Made by a program: the position numbers and the translations under genes. From Caulobacter sp. (GTDB taxonomy: Bacteria; Pseudomonadota; Alphaproteobacteria; Caulobacterales; Caulobacteraceae): a stretch of DNA of 64,000 nucleotides. A model generated the notes under the pieces. The model had not been told where the DNA came from. It saw only the letters and a program-made list of their open reading frames with translations, and did no database searches. Of the stretch, positions 25,210 through 36,777 are shown piece after piece. Location: positions 1-64,000 of the forward strand of contig WGLL01000001.1 in the NCBI GenBank assembly GCA_016125585.1, given 5' to 3'. How positions within the stretch are numbered: the stretch's first letter is position 1; each line of letters opens with the position of its first letter.

Positions 25210-25240
25210 CCCCGCGAGCTCTGCTCGCGGGGTTCTTTCT
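25210..25240 (+). terminator. Rho-independent terminator after the TonB receptor
   Basis: A perfect ten-base-pair stem CCCCGCGAGC/GCTCGCGGGG with a three-base loop, followed directly by the T-rich tail TTCTTTCT. It isolates the receptor transcript from the suc operon 100 bases downstream. Confidence 0.88.
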
Positions 25241-25259
25241 GTCTCGCTGATGGGACGGG

Positions 25260-25289
25260 TTGCCTGCCCTTGGGTGCGGCGCCTATAAG
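25260..25289 (+). promoter_or_regulatory. Candidate housekeeping promoter of the suc operon
   Basis: TTGCCT and TATAAG are separated by 18 bases, about 55 bases upstream of the sucC start and just past the terminator. The spacing suits a sigma-70-type promoter. It is a visual match only. Confidence 0.4.
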
Positions 25290-25342
25290 GCCAACGGCCC
25301 GCGCGCGGCGGGCGCTTCCCGCCAGGCGAGCCCTTACAAGCG

Positions 25343-26536
25343 ATGAACATTCACGAATACCAGGCCAAGGCCGTCCTCGCCGCTTACGGCGCCCCCGTTT
25401 CGAAAGGCTTTCCGGCGCTGACCGCCGATGAAGCCGCCGCCGCGGCCGAGAAGCTGGGCAGCAAGATCTTCGTTGTGAAGAGCCAGATCCACGCCGGCGG
25501 CCGCGGCAAGGGCCGCTTCGAGGGCCTCGGCCCCGACAGCAAGGGCGGCGTCCGCGTCGTCAAGACGGTGGAAGAGGTTCGCAAGAACGCCGAGGAAATG
25601 CTCGGCCGGGTCCTGGTGACCCATCAGACCGGCCCCAAGGGCAAGCAGGTCAACCGCCTCTATATCGAGGACGGCTCGGACATCGACAAGGAGTTCTACC
25701 TCTCCCTGCTGGTCGATCGTGAGACCAGCCGCGTCAGCGTCGTGGCCTCGACCGAGGGCGGCATGGACATCGAGGAGGTGGCCCACAACACGCCCGAGAA
25801 GATCAAGACCTTCTCCATCGACCCGGCCACCGGCGTCATGCCCCACCACGGCCGCACCCTGGCCAAGACTCTCGGCCTGACCGGCGGTCTGGCCAAGGAA
25901 GCCGCCACCGTGCTCGGCCAGCTCTATGCCGCCTTCGTGGGCAAGGACATGGAGATGCTGGAGATCAACCCGCTGATCATCACCACCGATCAGCACCTGC
26001 GGGTTCTGGACGCCAAGGTCAGCTTCGACGGCAACGCCCTGTTCCGTCATCCCGACATCGTCGAACTGCGCGACGTGACCGAGGAAGACGAGAAGGAGAT
26101 CGAGGCCAGCAAGTACGACCTCAGCTACATCGCCCTCGACGGCGAAATCGGCTGCATGGTCAATGGCGCCGGCCTGGCCATGGCGACCATGGACATCATC
26201 AAGCTGTACGGCGCCGAGCCGGCCAACTTCCTCGATGTCGGCGGCGGCGCCGGCAAGGAAAAGGTCACCGCGGCGTTCAAGATCATCACCGCCGACCCGA
26301 ACGTCAAAGGCATCCTGGTCAACATCTTCGGCGGCATCATGCGCTGCGACATCATCGCCGAGGGCGTCATCGCCGCGGTGAAGGAAGTCGGGCTGAAGGT
26401 TCCGCTGGTGGTGCGTCTGGAAGGCACCAACGTCGAGCTCGGCAAGAAGATCATCGCCGAGAGCGGCCTGAACGTCATCGCCGCCAACGACCTGAGCGAC
26501 GGCGCCGAGAAGATCGTCAAGGCGGTTCGCGGCTGA
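25343..26536 (+). CDS. sucC: Succinyl-CoA synthetase, beta subunit
   Basis: A 397-residue subunit of the TCA enzyme that makes ATP or GTP from succinyl-CoA. It has the ATP-grasp N-terminal domain ([25 protein letters not shown]), the metal/nucleotide ligands around EMLEINPLI, and the C-terminal ligase domain ([43 protein letters not shown]). Full length. It shares one base with the following secreted-protein gene (TGATG), so this insertion within the suc operon is translationally coupled. Confidence 0.98.
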   Translation: MNIHEYQAKAVLAAYGAPVSKGFPALTADEAAAAAEKLGSKIFVVKSQIHAGGRGKGRFEGLGPDSKGGVRVVKTVEEVRKNAEEMLGRVLVTHQTGPKGKQVNRLYIEDGSDIDKEFYLSLLVDRETSRVSVVASTEGGMDIEEVAHNTPEKIKTFSIDPATGVMPHHGRTLAKTLGLTGGLAKEAATVLGQLYAAFVGKDMEMLEINPLIITTDQHLRVLDAKVSFDGNALFRHPDIVELRDVTEEDEKEIEASKYDLSYIALDGEIGCMVNGAGLAMATMDIIKLYGAEPANFLDVGGGAGKEKVTAAFKIITADPNVKGILVNIFGGIMRCDIIAEGVIAAVKEVGLKVPLVVRLEGTNVELGKKIIAESGLNVIAANDLSDGAEKIVKAVRG

Positions 26537-27165
26537 TGCGTCCGCGCGGGGCCAGGGCCATGGCGGGCGCGCTGGCGGCGATGGCCGTCGGCCTGACCGC
26601 GCTCGTCTCGCCGGCCCTGGCCGCCGAGTCGCCGACCACCGCCGCCTACAGCGCCATGTGCGTCGCCACCGGCGGCGAGCTGAAGCCGGTGCTGGCCGCG
26701 GCCGACGCAGCCGGCTGGGCCCCGATCCCCGAGGATCTGGTCGCCCAGGGCATGGGCGCCATGGGCGAGATGAAGGTCCATGAACTGGGCGCCCGGGTGA
26801 TGATCATCGACCGCCGGCTGGTGGCGCTGATCGTCGGGTCCGGCGTGGTCGACCAGGACGATACGGTCGTCGAAATGACCTTCTGCGGCGTCGTCTCCTA
26901 TGTGAAGGAAGGCAAGGCGCTGGTCGCCGACATGACCCGGCTGGTCGGGTCGCCGCCGATTCCCAATACCGACGCGGACATGAAGGCCTACGCGATGTGG
27001 CTCTATGTCGACGGGGCCAAGGGTGCGGAATATTTCGGCTCGATGGAAAACCTCAAGGCCATGCGGGCCATGCTCAACGGCGACCTGCGGATGCTGATGG
27101 TCGGCGAGGATGAGGGCATGTCGATGATCCTGCGCATGCGCCCCATCATCGCGGAAAAGAACTGA
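26536..27165 (+). CDS. Secreted protein, suc-operon paralog 1
   Basis: 209 residues: signal peptide ([12 protein letters not shown], cleavage near 31), then a soluble domain with two cysteines ([18 protein letters not shown]). Its layout matches the next gene: a cysteine early in the mature part, an AxxAAGW.PIP helix-turn, a central Cys strand, and a YVDGxxG..E segment. I recognise no family. It is fused to sucC by a one-base stop/start overlap, so it must be expressed with succinyl-CoA synthetase, although the product is exported. Confidence 0.72.
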   Translation: MRPRGARAMAGALAAMAVGLTALVSPALAAESPTTAAYSAMCVATGGELKPVLAAADAAGWAPIPEDLVAQGMGAMGEMKVHELGARVMIIDRRLVALIVGSGVVDQDDTVVEMTFCGVVSYVKEGKALVADMTRLVGSPPIPNTDADMKAYAMWLYVDGAKGAEYFGSMENLKAMRAMLNGDLRMLMVGEDEGMSMILRMRPIIAEKN

Positions 27166-27286
27166 CCGGGATGCAGGACGCCGCACACGCCCGCACCGCT
27201 TCCTGGTCTCCGATCCTCGCCGGCGCGCGGGGGGATTTGTCCGCGCCCAGCAAATTTCTGATCACAACCGCCGGAAGGAACCTCCG

Positions 27287-27868
27287 ATGAACCGTTACCT
27301 CGCCGGCCTTGCGGCCATCGTCGCCGCGGTCAGCCTGACCAGCCCGGCCTTCGCCGCCGACAGCGAACTCATGTCGCTGTTCAAGCGCCTGTGCGTGCAG
27401 CCGGGCGCCGCCATGGCCCCGGCCCTGGCCAAGGCGGACGCTGAGGGATGGATGAAGGTGCCCGAAGGCACCTTTTCCGGCGACGAGTTCAAGGAAATGA
27501 CCTCGATGGACGCCCGCTTCCACGTCGAGGGCGAAGGCTTCAAGATGATCTTCGTCGGCGTCGGCGAGCTCGACACCGAGCTGGGCAAGACCACCGTCGA
27601 TATCTGCTTTGTGGCCTCGTCGAAGGCGGATCCCATCGCGACCAAGGCCGAAACCCAGGCCTTCGCCCGGGTCCAGCCCAGCGCCTCCATGAGCGTCGGA
27701 AACCAGACCATGTGGTTCTACACCGACGGTCGAAATGGCCGGCGTGAAGCCGAAACCCTGCCGGACGCCGAGCTGCGCACCGCGATCCAGACGCGCGCCA
27801 CCCGCTTCGTTCTCTTCCAGACCGAACCCGACCTGGTCATGGTCGGATACGCCATTCCCCGCATCTAG
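27287..27868 (+). CDS. Secreted protein, suc-operon paralog 2
   Basis: 193 residues: signal peptide ending FAAD (about residue 23), then LFKRLCVQPGAAMAPALAKADAEGWMKVPEG, which parallels the CVATGG...[14 protein letters not shown] segment of the gene before. A second cysteine (VDICFVA) and WFYTDGRNGRRE also match. It is a divergent tandem duplicate with no function known to me. GGAAGGAA precedes the ATG. It sits ten bases before sucD on the same strand. Confidence 0.72.
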   Translation: MNRYLAGLAAIVAAVSLTSPAFAADSELMSLFKRLCVQPGAAMAPALAKADAEGWMKVPEGTFSGDEFKEMTSMDARFHVEGEGFKMIFVGVGELDTELGKTTVDICFVASSKADPIATKAETQAFARVQPSASMSVGNQTMWFYTDGRNGRREAETLPDAELRTAIQTRATRFVLFQTEPDLVMVGYAIPRI

Positions 27869-27877
27869 AGACCCCAT

Positions 27878-28762
27878 ATGTCCATCCTCATCGACAAGAA
27901 CACCAAGGTCATCTGCCAGGGCATCACCGGCAGCCAGGGCACCTTCCACACCGAACAGGCCATCGCCTACGGCACCCAGATGGTCGGCGGCGTGACGCCC
28001 GGCAAAGGCGGCTCGACCCACATCGGCCTGCCGGTGTTCGACACCGTCGGGGAAGCGGCGGAAGCCACCGGCGCCGACGCCTCGGTCATCTATGTGCCGC
28101 CGCCCTTCGCGGCCGATTCCATCTGCGAGGCCATCGACGCGGAAATCCCGCTGATCGTCTGCATCACCGAGGGCATCCCGGTGGCCGACATGGTCAAGGT
28201 CAAGCGCAGCCTGTCGGGCAGCAAGTCGCGGCTGATCGGGCCCAACTGCCCCGGCGTCCTGACCCCCAACCAGTGCAAGATCGGCATCATGCCCGGCGGC
28301 ATCTTCTCGGAAGGCAGCGTCGGCGTCGTCTCGCGCTCCGGGACCCTGACCTATGAGGCGGTGTTCCAGACCACCAACGTGGGCCTCGGCCAGACCTCGG
28401 CCGTCGGCATCGGCGGCGACCCGGTCAAGGGCACCGAATTCATCGACATCCTCGAGATGTACCTGGCCGACGAGGCCACCAAGTCGATCATCATGATCGG
28501 CGAGATCGGCGGCAGCGCCGAGGAAGACGCCGCCCAGTTCATCGCCGACGAGCGCAAGAAGGGCCGCTGGAAGCCGATGGTCGGCTTCATCGCCGGCGTC
28601 ACCGCCCCTCCCGGCCGCCGCATGGGCCACGCCGGCGCGATCATCTCGGGCGGCAAGGGCGGCGCGGGCGACAAGACCGCCGCCATGGAAGCGGCCGGCA
28701 TCCGCGTCTCGCCGTCCCCGGCGAAGCTCGGCGAAACCCTGATCGAAGTCCTCAAGGGCTGA
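27878..28762 (+). CDS. sucD: Succinyl-CoA synthetase, alpha subunit
   Basis: 294 residues with the CoA-binding Rossmann domain ([44 protein letters not shown]) and the ligase domain carrying the phospho-histidine His251 in [10 protein letters not shown]. Length and motifs are standard. The ribosome binding site is weak (GAGACCCC). It lies 1.34 kb from sucC because of two inserted secreted-protein genes, whereas sucC and sucD are normally adjacent. An 11-base-pair hairpin follows the stop. Confidence 0.97.
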   Translation: MSILIDKNTKVICQGITGSQGTFHTEQAIAYGTQMVGGVTPGKGGSTHIGLPVFDTVGEAAEATGADASVIYVPPPFAADSICEAIDAEIPLIVCITEGIPVADMVKVKRSLSGSKSRLIGPNCPGVLTPNQCKIGIMPGGIFSEGSVGVVSRSGTLTYEAVFQTTNVGLGQTSAVGIGGDPVKGTEFIDILEMYLADEATKSIIMIGEIGGSAEEDAAQFIADERKKGRWKPMVGFIAGVTAPPGRRMGHAGAIISGGKGGAGDKTAAMEAAGIRVSPSPAKLGETLIEVLKG

Positions 28763-28768
28763 TCTTGC

Positions 28769-28796
28769 GGCGAGGGATGCCTGAACATCCCTCGCC
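28769..28796 (+). terminator. Hairpin after sucD
   Basis: GGCGAGGGATG pairs with CATCCCTCGCC (11 base pairs, six-base loop) seven bases after the sucD stop. There is no T-run behind it, so it may be a partial terminator, attenuator or mRNA-processing/stability element between sucCD and sucA. Confidence 0.55.
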
Positions 28797-28947
28797 TGCC
28801 CGCCCCCATAGCCCGGGGGCATGACAGACCATCAAAAAGACCCAACAAATCCTTAGGCTTTATCTCCCCTTAAACGGGAGACCGGCCTATATGAGGCCCC
28901 TCTGAACAGGGCCGCCCGCCGACGGGCGCCCACCAAGGCGCAGGCAA

Positions 28948-31911
28948 ATGGCGGACGACGCGGGCTTCATCAATCAGGTTCTCACCGAGACTTCCTTCCT
29001 CTACGGCGGAAACGCCGCCTTCGTGGAAGACCTCTACGGCCGCTGGGCCGCCGATCCCGGGTCCGTCGACGCCTCCTGGCAGGCCTTCTTCGCCACGCTG
29101 CATGAACAGGCCGAGACGGTCAAAGCCGGCGCCGCCAAGCCCGGCTGGAGCCAGAACCGCCCCGCCGCGCCCCGTCCCGACTGGCTGAACGCCCTCGACG
29201 GCCAGTGGCCCGCCACCCCGGCCGTCGAGGCCAAGCTGGGCCGCGCCATCGCCGACAAGTCGCCCGGCGCCTCGGAAGAAGCCGTCCGCGCCGCGACGCT
29301 GGATTCCCTGCGGGCGGTGATGATGATCCGCGCCTACCGCATGCGCGGCCACCTCAAGGCCAATCTCGATCCGCTGGGCATCGCCATCACCCCCGGCGAC
29401 GCCACCGAGCTTGACCCGGCGACCTACGGCTTCACCGAGGCCGACTATGACCGGCCGATCTTCCTCGACTATGTGCTGGGCCTGGAAACCGGCACCCTGC
29501 ACGAGATCCTCGAGATCGTGCGGCGGACCTACTGCGGCAATGTCGGCGTGCAGTACATGCACATCTCCAATCCCGACGAAAAGGGCTGGATCCAGGAGCG
29601 GATCGAGGGCCGCGACAAGGAAATCGTCTTCACCAAGGAGGGCAAGGTCGCCATCCTCAAGAAGCTGATCGAGGCCGAGGGCTTCGAGCGCTTCCTGCAC
29701 AAGCGCTTCCCCGGCACCAAGCGTTTCGGCTTGGACGGCGGCGAGGCCTGCATCCCGGCCCTGGAGCAGATCATCAAGCGCGGCGGCGCGCTGGGGGTGA
29801 AGGATATCGTCTTGGGCATGCCCCACCGCGGCCGCCTGAACGTCCTGGCGGCGGTGATGGGCAAGCCCTATCACGTCATTTTCCACGAGTTCCAGGGCGG
29901 CAGCAGCCTGCCCTCGGACGTCGAGGGTTCGGGCGATGTGAAGTATCACATGGGCGCCAGCTCCGACCGCAGCTTCGACGGCAACAACGTCCACCTGTCG
30001 CTGGCCGCCAACCCCAGCCACCTGGAAATCGTCAATCCGGTGGTGCTCGGCAAGGCCCGCGCCAAACAGGCCTTCACCCTGCGCGAGACGCCGGACGCCG
30101 GTCGGACCCATGTGCTGCCCCTGCTGCTGCATGGCGACGCCGCCTTCGCCGGCCAGGGCGTCGTGGCCGAGTGCTTCGCCCTGTCGGGCCTGAAGGGCTA
30201 CCGCACCGGCGGGACGATCCACTTCATCGTCAACAACCAGATCGGCTTCACCACCGCGCCGCACTACAGCCGCACCAGCCCTTATCCCTCCGACGTCGCC
30301 CTGATGGTCGAGGCGCCGATCCTGCACGCCAACGGCGATGACCCCGAAGCGGTCGTCTACGCCGCCAAGGTGGCCACCGAATACCGCCAGCAGTTCGGCA
30401 AGGACGTGGTCATCGACATGTTCTGCTATCGCCGGTTCGGTCACAACGAGGGCGATGACCCGACGATGACCCAGCCGCAGATGTATGCGCGCATCAAGGG
30501 CCACCCCTCGACCCGCGAGCTGTATTCCGCCCGCCTCATCGAGGAAGGCGTCGCCACCCAGGACGACATCGACGGCTGGATCAAGGAATTCGACGACTTC
30601 CTCGACGCCGAGTTCGAGGGCGGAAAGACCTATCACGCCGACAAGGCCGACTGGCTGGACGGCAAATGGTCGGGCCTGCAGCAGCCGCTGGACGAGGATC
30701 GCCGCGGCAAGACCGGCGTGCCGATCCAGAAGCTGCTCGACTTGGGACACAGGATCACCGCCATCCCCGACAATGTGGATGTGCACAAGACCGTCCGGCG
30801 GATGGTCGAGAACCGCCGCGCCGCCATCGACGCCGGCGAGGGCATCGACTGGGCTCTGGCCGAGCATCTGGCCTTCGCCAGCCTGCTCGACGAGGGCTTC
30901 CCGGTCCGGCTGTCCGGTCAGGACAGCGTTCGCGGCACCTTCACCCAGCGCCACTCCGATCTGATCGATCAGACCACGGAGGAACACTACACGCCGCTGA
31001 ACAACCTCCGTCCGGGCCAGGGCCACTATGAGGTGATCGACAGCCTGCTGTCGGAAGAGGCGGTGCTGGGTTTCGAATACGGCTTCTCGACCGCCGACCC
31101 CAACACCCTGACTTTGTGGGAAGCCCAGTTCGGCGACTTCGTGAACGGCGCCCAGGTGGTCATCGACCAGTTCATCTCCAGTGGCGAGCGCAAGTGGCTG
31201 CGGATGAGCGGCCTGGTCATGCTGCTGCCGCACGGCTACGAGGGCCAGGGCCCCGAGCACAGCTCGGCCCGGCTGGAGCGCTTCCTGCAATCCTGCGCCG
31301 AGGACAACATGCAGGTGGTCAACTGCTCGACCCCGGCCAACTACTTCCACGTCCTGCGTCGCCAGGTGCACCGCGAATTCCGCAAGCCGCTGATCGTTAT
31401 GACGCCCAAGAGCCTGCTGCGTCACAAGAAGGCGGTGTCGAACCTGACCGACATGGCCGACGACAACAGCTTCCACCGGGTGATGGTCGACGGGGCCGAG
31501 GCCGGATGCGATGTCGGCGGTCTGGTGCTCAAGCCCGACGACAAGATCACCCGGATCATCGCCTGTTCCGGCAAGGTCTACTATGACCTGATCGAGGCCC
31601 GGGCCAAGGCTGGCCGGGACGACGTCTACATCATGCGGATCGAGCAGTTCTATCCCTGGCCGCTGAAGTCGGTGATGCAGGTGCTGGGCCGCTTCCACAA
31701 TGCCGAACTGGTCTGGGTTCAGGAAGAGCCCAAGAACATGGGCGGCTGGACCTTCGTCGATCCCTGGCTGGAACTGACCCTCGACCGCATGGACATCAAG
31801 GCCAAACGGGCGCGCTATGTCGGTCGGCCGGCCAGCGCCTCGACGGCGGCCGGGCTGATGAGCCGCCACATGAAGGAGCTTGAGGCCTTCCTGGCCGACG
31901 CCTTCGCCTGA
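28948..31911 (+). CDS. sucA: 2-oxoglutarate dehydrogenase E1 component
   Basis: 987 residues, a full-length thiamine-diphosphate-dependent E1o that decarboxylates 2-oxoglutarate and transfers the succinyl group to the E2 lipoyl arm. The N-terminal E2-binding helix (FLYGGNAAFVEDLYGRWAADP), GMPHRGRLNVLA, NPSHLEIVNPVV, NNQIGFTT, the ThDP motif region FCYRRFGHNEGDDP, and the C-terminal domain VQEEPKNMGGW are all present. A 185-base gap after sucD with its own hairpin suggests either a second promoter or processing. sucB follows after 93 bases. Confidence 0.98.
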   Translation: MADDAGFINQVLTETSFLYGGNAAFVEDLYGRWAADPGSVDASWQAFFATLHEQAETVKAGAAKPGWSQNRPAAPRPDWLNALDGQWPATPAVEAKLGRAIADKSPGASEEAVRAATLDSLRAVMMIRAYRMRGHLKANLDPLGIAITPGDATELDPATYGFTEADYDRPIFLDYVLGLETGTLHEILEIVRRTYCGNVGVQYMHISNPDEKGWIQERIEGRDKEIVFTKEGKVAILKKLIEAEGFERFLHKRFPGTKRFGLDGGEACIPALEQIIKRGGALGVKDIVLGMPHRGRLNVLAAVMGKPYHVIFHEFQGGSSLPSDVEGSGDVKYHMGASSDRSFDGNNVHLSLAANPSHLEIVNPVVLGKARAKQAFTLRETPDAGRTHVLPLLLHGDAAFAGQGVVAECFALSGLKGYRTGGTIHFIVNNQIGFTTAPHYSRTSPYPSDVALMVEAPILHANGDDPEAVVYAAKVATEYRQQFGKDVVIDMFCYRRFGHNEGDDPTMTQPQMYARIKGHPSTRELYSARLIEEGVATQDDIDGWIKEFDDFLDAEFEGGKTYHADKADWLDGKWSGLQQPLDEDRRGKTGVPIQKLLDLGHRITAIPDNVDVHKTVRRMVENRRAAIDAGEGIDWALAEHLAFASLLDEGFPVRLSGQDSVRGTFTQRHSDLIDQTTEEHYTPLNNLRPGQGHYEVIDSLLSEEAVLGFEYGFSTADPNTLTLWEAQFGDFVNGAQVVIDQFISSGERKWLRMSGLVMLLPHGYEGQGPEHSSARLERFLQSCAEDNMQVVNCSTPANYFHVLRRQVHREFRKPLIVMTPKSLLRHKKAVSNLTDMADDNSFHRVMVDGAEAGCDVGGLVLKPDDKITRIIACSGKVYYDLIEARAKAGRDDVYIMRIEQFYPWPLKSVMQVLGRFHNAELVWVQEEPKNMGGWTFVDPWLELTLDRMDIKAKRARYVGRPASASTAAGLMSRHMKELEAFLADAFA

Positions 31912-32004
31912 TCGAACCGATTATTCCCCGGCGGCCCTTTCGTTGGCGCGCCGGGGGGACTAAGTGCACGCCACACCCGCGATACCGGAGCCTGAAGAGA
32001 TCTC

Positions 32005-33240
<1,236 letters not shown>

Positions 33241-33348
33241 TCGCGGCCGCATGATCCCCCATCAGGGGGAGGCGGCGGGCATGACCAGCAATCGACAGCG
33301 GCAAGGCTGCGGCCCGCGACCGGCGCGCGCGGTTGAGGGCGGCCGCCG

Positions 33349-33807
33349 ATGACCCTGGCCCTGCTCGCCCGGTTTCACACCCAGTCCGAGGCCCAGATCG
33401 CCGCGTCCATGCTGCAATCCGCCGGCCTTGCGCCGGTCCTGTTCGACCTCCACTACGGCGGCGTCGACTGGGTCGCCCAGAGCGCGCTTGGCGGCTATCG
33501 CCTGATGCTGCCGGCGGCGGAAATCGATGATGGCCGGACGTTGTTGCGCGAGGGCGTGAGCCCGGCCGAACCTGTCGATCAGGATGCCTGCCCCTCCCCG
33601 CCAGGATCGCTTCCCGTGACCGTCGCCGCCCTCGCGGCCATGGTCGTGGTCGGCGCCGAAGCCGGCTGGCTGATCAGCGGCGTCCGCAAACGTCAGTTGC
33701 CATCAATGCCGGCGGTCCTGATCGGAACCTTCCTGGCGATCGCGGCGCTGATCGCCGGCTCGCTGGCGTTGATTCTGTTGATCCGGGTGGGAACCAGCCC
33801 GCCATGA
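33349..33807 (+). CDS. DUF2007-type protein with C-terminal membrane segments
   Basis: 152 residues. The N-terminal 65 residues match the DUF2007 (putative signal-transducing) pattern: LARFHTQSEAQIAASMLQSAG followed by a GGYRLMLPAAEIDDGRTLL end. Two hydrophobic segments follow (about 88-108 and 120-146). Its role is unknown; related PII-like small domains sense metabolites, but that is not shown here. Its stop overlaps the next start as ATGA. Confidence 0.7.
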   Translation: MTLALLARFHTQSEAQIAASMLQSAGLAPVLFDLHYGGVDWVAQSALGGYRLMLPAAEIDDGRTLLREGVSPAEPVDQDACPSPPGSLPVTVAALAAMVVVGAEAGWLISGVRKRQLPSMPAVLIGTFLAIAALIAGSLALILLIRVGTSPP

Positions 33808-34220
33808 CCCTGGCCCCGACCCTCGAGACCCTGGGATGGGTCGCCCGCCCCCTGGGGGTCTGGTACGTCTTCACCGGGGCCATGGCCCTGAACGCCTGGC
33901 GGCGGACGGTGCTGGGCGGCGCCGATCCCGACGGCGACAGCGACCCTGTGCATCGCCTGCGCCGCTGGACCGTCCTGGCGGTCGGGCTGCTGACCCTGAT
34001 GGCGGGGCTGCTGCTGGCGACCCTGAACCCGGCCGCGCCCTATCTTTTCCTGGCCTGCGCGGCGCTGCAGGGCGCCTATTTCGCCTGGGCCCGGCGCGCC
34101 TTGCCGCCGGTCGACGAGCGCAGTCGACGGGCCAGGGCCGCATCGCTGAACAACTTCTTCCTGTTCGTCGCCGTCACCCTGTTTGTTCTGGGCTGTCGTT
34201 CGGTCGGCCTGTTCGCCTGA
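33804..34220 (+). CDS. Small polytopic membrane protein, unknown function
   Basis: 138 residues with four hydrophobic segments (about 15-30, 52-68, 72-90, 114-134) and a conserved-looking RRWTVLAVGLLTLMAG block. No family recognised. It is coupled to the DUF2007 gene by ATGA and lies 85 bases before lpdA, so the pair is embedded in the 2-oxoglutarate dehydrogenase operon. Confidence 0.65.
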   Translation: MTLAPTLETLGWVARPLGVWYVFTGAMALNAWRRTVLGGADPDGDSDPVHRLRRWTVLAVGLLTLMAGLLLATLNPAAPYLFLACAALQGAYFAWARRALPPVDERSRRARAASLNNFFLFVAVTLFVLGCRSVGLFA

Positions 34221-34305
34221 CCGGAAATCGCCGCTGGCCCCTCGCATCGGCGAGCCAGATTTGCCATATGCAGCCCACAGCATCACCTGAAGGAAGCCTT
34301 GGCCC

Positions 34306-35703
34306 ATGGCCCAGTACGACGTCGTCATCATCGGGGGCGGCCCCGGCGGCTACAACGCAGCGATCCGCGCCGGCCAGCTGGGCATGAAGGTCGCCTGCGT
34401 CGAGGGGCGCGGGGTGCTCGGCGGCACCTGCCTGAACGTCGGCTGCATGCCGTCCAAGGCCCTCCTGCATGCTTCGGAGATGTTCACAGCGGCCAAGGGC
34501 GAGTTCGCCACTCTCGGCATCGAGGTCGAGCCCAAGCTGAACCTGCTTCAGATGATGAAGCAGAAGGATGACAGCGTCACCGCCCTGACCAAGGGCATCG
34601 AGTTCCTGTTCAAGAAAAATAAGGTCGACTACGTCCGCGGCTGGGGCCGCATCGCCGGCCCGGGCAAGGTGGTGGTCAAGGGCGAGGACGGCGCCGAGTC
34701 CACCCTCGAGGCAAAGAACATCGTCATCGCCACCGGCTCCGAGCCGATGCCGCTGCCGGGTGTGACGGTCGACCAGAAGCGCATCGTCGATTCCACCGGC
34801 GCCCTGTCGCTGCCGGAAGTTCCCAAGTCGCTGGTGGTCATCGGCGCCGGGATCATCGGCCTGGAGTTGGGCTCGGTCTGGCGTCGTCTGGGCGCGGAGG
34901 TCACCGTCGTCGAGTTCCTGCCGCGCATCTGCCCGGGCATGGATGAGGAAACGGCCAAGACCTTCCAGCGCTCGCTGACCAAGCAGGGCTTCAAGTTCGA
35001 ACTGGGCGCCAAGGTCACCGGCGCCAAGGCGGGCAAGTCCGGCGTCGAGCTGACCGTCGAGCCGGTCGAGGGCGGCGAGACCCGCACGCTTAAAGCCGAT
35101 TATGTGCTGGTCGCCATCGGCCGCCGCACCTTCACCAAGGACCTGGGCCTCGACACCGTCGGCATCGTTCCCGACAAGCGCGGCGTCATCGAGACCGATC
35201 ACTTCAAGACCTCGGCGGCCGGAGTCTGGGCCATCGGCGATGTGATCCACGGTCCGATGCTGGCCCACAAGGCCGAGGAAGACGCCGTCGCCTGCATCGA
35301 ACTGATCGCCGGCAAGGCGGGCCACGTCGACTACAACCTGGTCCCCAGCGTCGTCTACACCGCGCCGGAAGTGGCCTGGGTCGGCAAGACCGAGGAACAG
35401 CTGAAGGCCGACGGGGTCGAGTACAAGGTCGGCAAGTTCCCCTTCACCGCCAACAGCCGCGCCAAGATCAATCACGAGACCGACGGTTTCGCCAAGGTTC
35501 TGGCCGACGCCAGGACCGATCGGATCCTGGGTGTCCATATGGTCGGGCCGCAGGTCGGCGAGATGATCGGCGAATACTGCGTGGCCATGGCCTTCGCTGC
35601 CGCCAGCGAGGACGTCGCCCGGGTCTGCCACCCTCACCCGACCCGCTCGGAGGCCGGTCGCCAGGCGGCGATGGGCGTCGAGGGCTGGACCATGCAGGCC
35701 TGA
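34306..35703 (+). CDS. lpdA: Dihydrolipoamide dehydrogenase (E3)
   Basis: 465 residues. The FAD-binding GGGPGG (10-15), redox-active disulfide Cys42/Cys47 in [16 protein letters not shown]-binding [13 protein letters not shown], and C-terminal active-site HPHPTRSE (His-Glu pair) are present. It reoxidises dihydrolipoamide of SucB and passes electrons to NAD+. AAGGAAG sits ten bases before the ATG. It is probably shared with pyruvate dehydrogenase unless a second lpd exists elsewhere. It is the last gene of the TCA block. Confidence 0.97.
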   Translation: MAQYDVVIIGGGPGGYNAAIRAGQLGMKVACVEGRGVLGGTCLNVGCMPSKALLHASEMFTAAKGEFATLGIEVEPKLNLLQMMKQKDDSVTALTKGIEFLFKKNKVDYVRGWGRIAGPGKVVVKGEDGAESTLEAKNIVIATGSEPMPLPGVTVDQKRIVDSTGALSLPEVPKSLVVIGAGIIGLELGSVWRRLGAEVTVVEFLPRICPGMDEETAKTFQRSLTKQGFKFELGAKVTGAKAGKSGVELTVEPVEGGETRTLKADYVLVAIGRRTFTKDLGLDTVGIVPDKRGVIETDHFKTSAAGVWAIGDVIHGPMLAHKAEEDAVACIELIAGKAGHVDYNLVPSVVYTAPEVAWVGKTEEQLKADGVEYKVGKFPFTANSRAKINHETDGFAKVLADARTDRILGVHMVGPQVGEMIGEYCVAMAFAAASEDVARVCHPHPTRSEAGRQAAMGVEGWTMQA

Positions 35704-35767
35704 CTGTTTTTGGCTTTGCAACGGCCCGCCATTCGCGGTTGGCTGTCGGAAACGACGGGAGGATGCG

Positions 35768-36694
35768 ATGGCGGACCGCGGCGAGATCAAGTGGCGGGAC
35801 CCGGAGATCGGCCAGATCCGGGCGCTCTACGCGGCGATGCAGCCGCCGCCGGGAACCCCGGCCCCGGGCTGGGCCGAGCAGCGGGCGGCCATTGACGGGT
35901 TTGGCGAGATCGGCGGCCTGCCCGAAGGCTGCATGACCATCACCGTCGACATCGAGGGCATGCCGGCCGAGGGGCTGGTGGCGCTGGACACCGACGACAG
36001 CCGCAATGTCCTCTATCTGCACGGCGGCGGCTATTGCATCGGCAGCCCGCGCAGCCATCGGCCTCTCGCCGCCCGGCTGGCGGCGGAAGCCGGGTGCCCG
36101 GTGCTGGTTCCCGATTACCGCATGGGCCCCGAGGCGCCCTTCCCGGCCGCTGTCGAGGACGGGGTCAAGGCCTGGCGCCATCTGCTCGACGCCGGGATCG
36201 ATCCGGCCCGGATGGTGATCGCGGGGGATTCGGCCGGCGGCGGTCTGACCCTGGCCACGGCCCTGGCCGCCCGCGAGGCGGGCCTGCCGCAACCGGCGGG
36301 ACTGTTCTGCATCAGCCCCTGGGCCAACCTGACCCAGACCGGTCCGGCCTATGAGCGGCTGGCGGCGCTGGACCCGATGATCAGCGCGGCGCGGCTGGAT
36401 GACTTCGCCGCCGCCTATCTGGCCGGGGCCGACGCCCGCGACCCCCTCGCCTCCCCGGCCCTGGCCGACTTCACCGGCCTGGCCCCGATCCTGATCCACG
36501 TCGGCGGGGCCGAGGTGCTGCTGAGCGACAGCATCGCCGTAGCCGAAGCGGCCGGGCTGGCGGGCGTTGATGTGCGGCTGGAGATCTGGCCGGAGATGAT
36601 TCACGTCTGGCATGCCTGGTCAGGCCAGCTGACGGCCGGGCGCCGCGCGATCGCCGCCGCCGGCGCCTGGATACGTCAGGTCACCGGCGGCTGA
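35768..36694 (+). CDS. HSL-family alpha/beta hydrolase (esterase/lipase)
   Basis: 308 residues with the hormone-sensitive-lipase oxyanion motif HGGGYCIGS (85-93), nucleophile elbow GDSAGGG (Ser155), an acid near AEVLLSDS and His279 or His282 in MIHVWH. No signal peptide, so cytosolic. Typical substrates are short acyl esters; the physiological one is unknown. GGGAGGATG precedes the start. It is 64 bases behind lpdA on the same strand but unrelated in function. Confidence 0.9.
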   Translation: MADRGEIKWRDPEIGQIRALYAAMQPPPGTPAPGWAEQRAAIDGFGEIGGLPEGCMTITVDIEGMPAEGLVALDTDDSRNVLYLHGGGYCIGSPRSHRPLAARLAAEAGCPVLVPDYRMGPEAPFPAAVEDGVKAWRHLLDAGIDPARMVIAGDSAGGGLTLATALAAREAGLPQPAGLFCISPWANLTQTGPAYERLAALDPMISAARLDDFAAAYLAGADARDPLASPALADFTGLAPILIHVGGAEVLLSDSIAVAEAAGLAGVDVRLEIWPEMIHVWHAWSGQLTAGRRAIAAAGAWIRQVTGG

Positions 36695-36777
36695 CGCAGG
36701 AGCGGGCGACAGGCCTGGAACCGATCGCCGATCCTCGCGTTTCCTGCGGGTATTGTTTGGGGGTGGGCCAAGTTTCC

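Noticed and set aside
28870-31869. A 999-residue frame antisense to sucA
   Set aside because: It is rich in Gly/His/Gln/Val without domains; sucA on the other strand is unambiguous.
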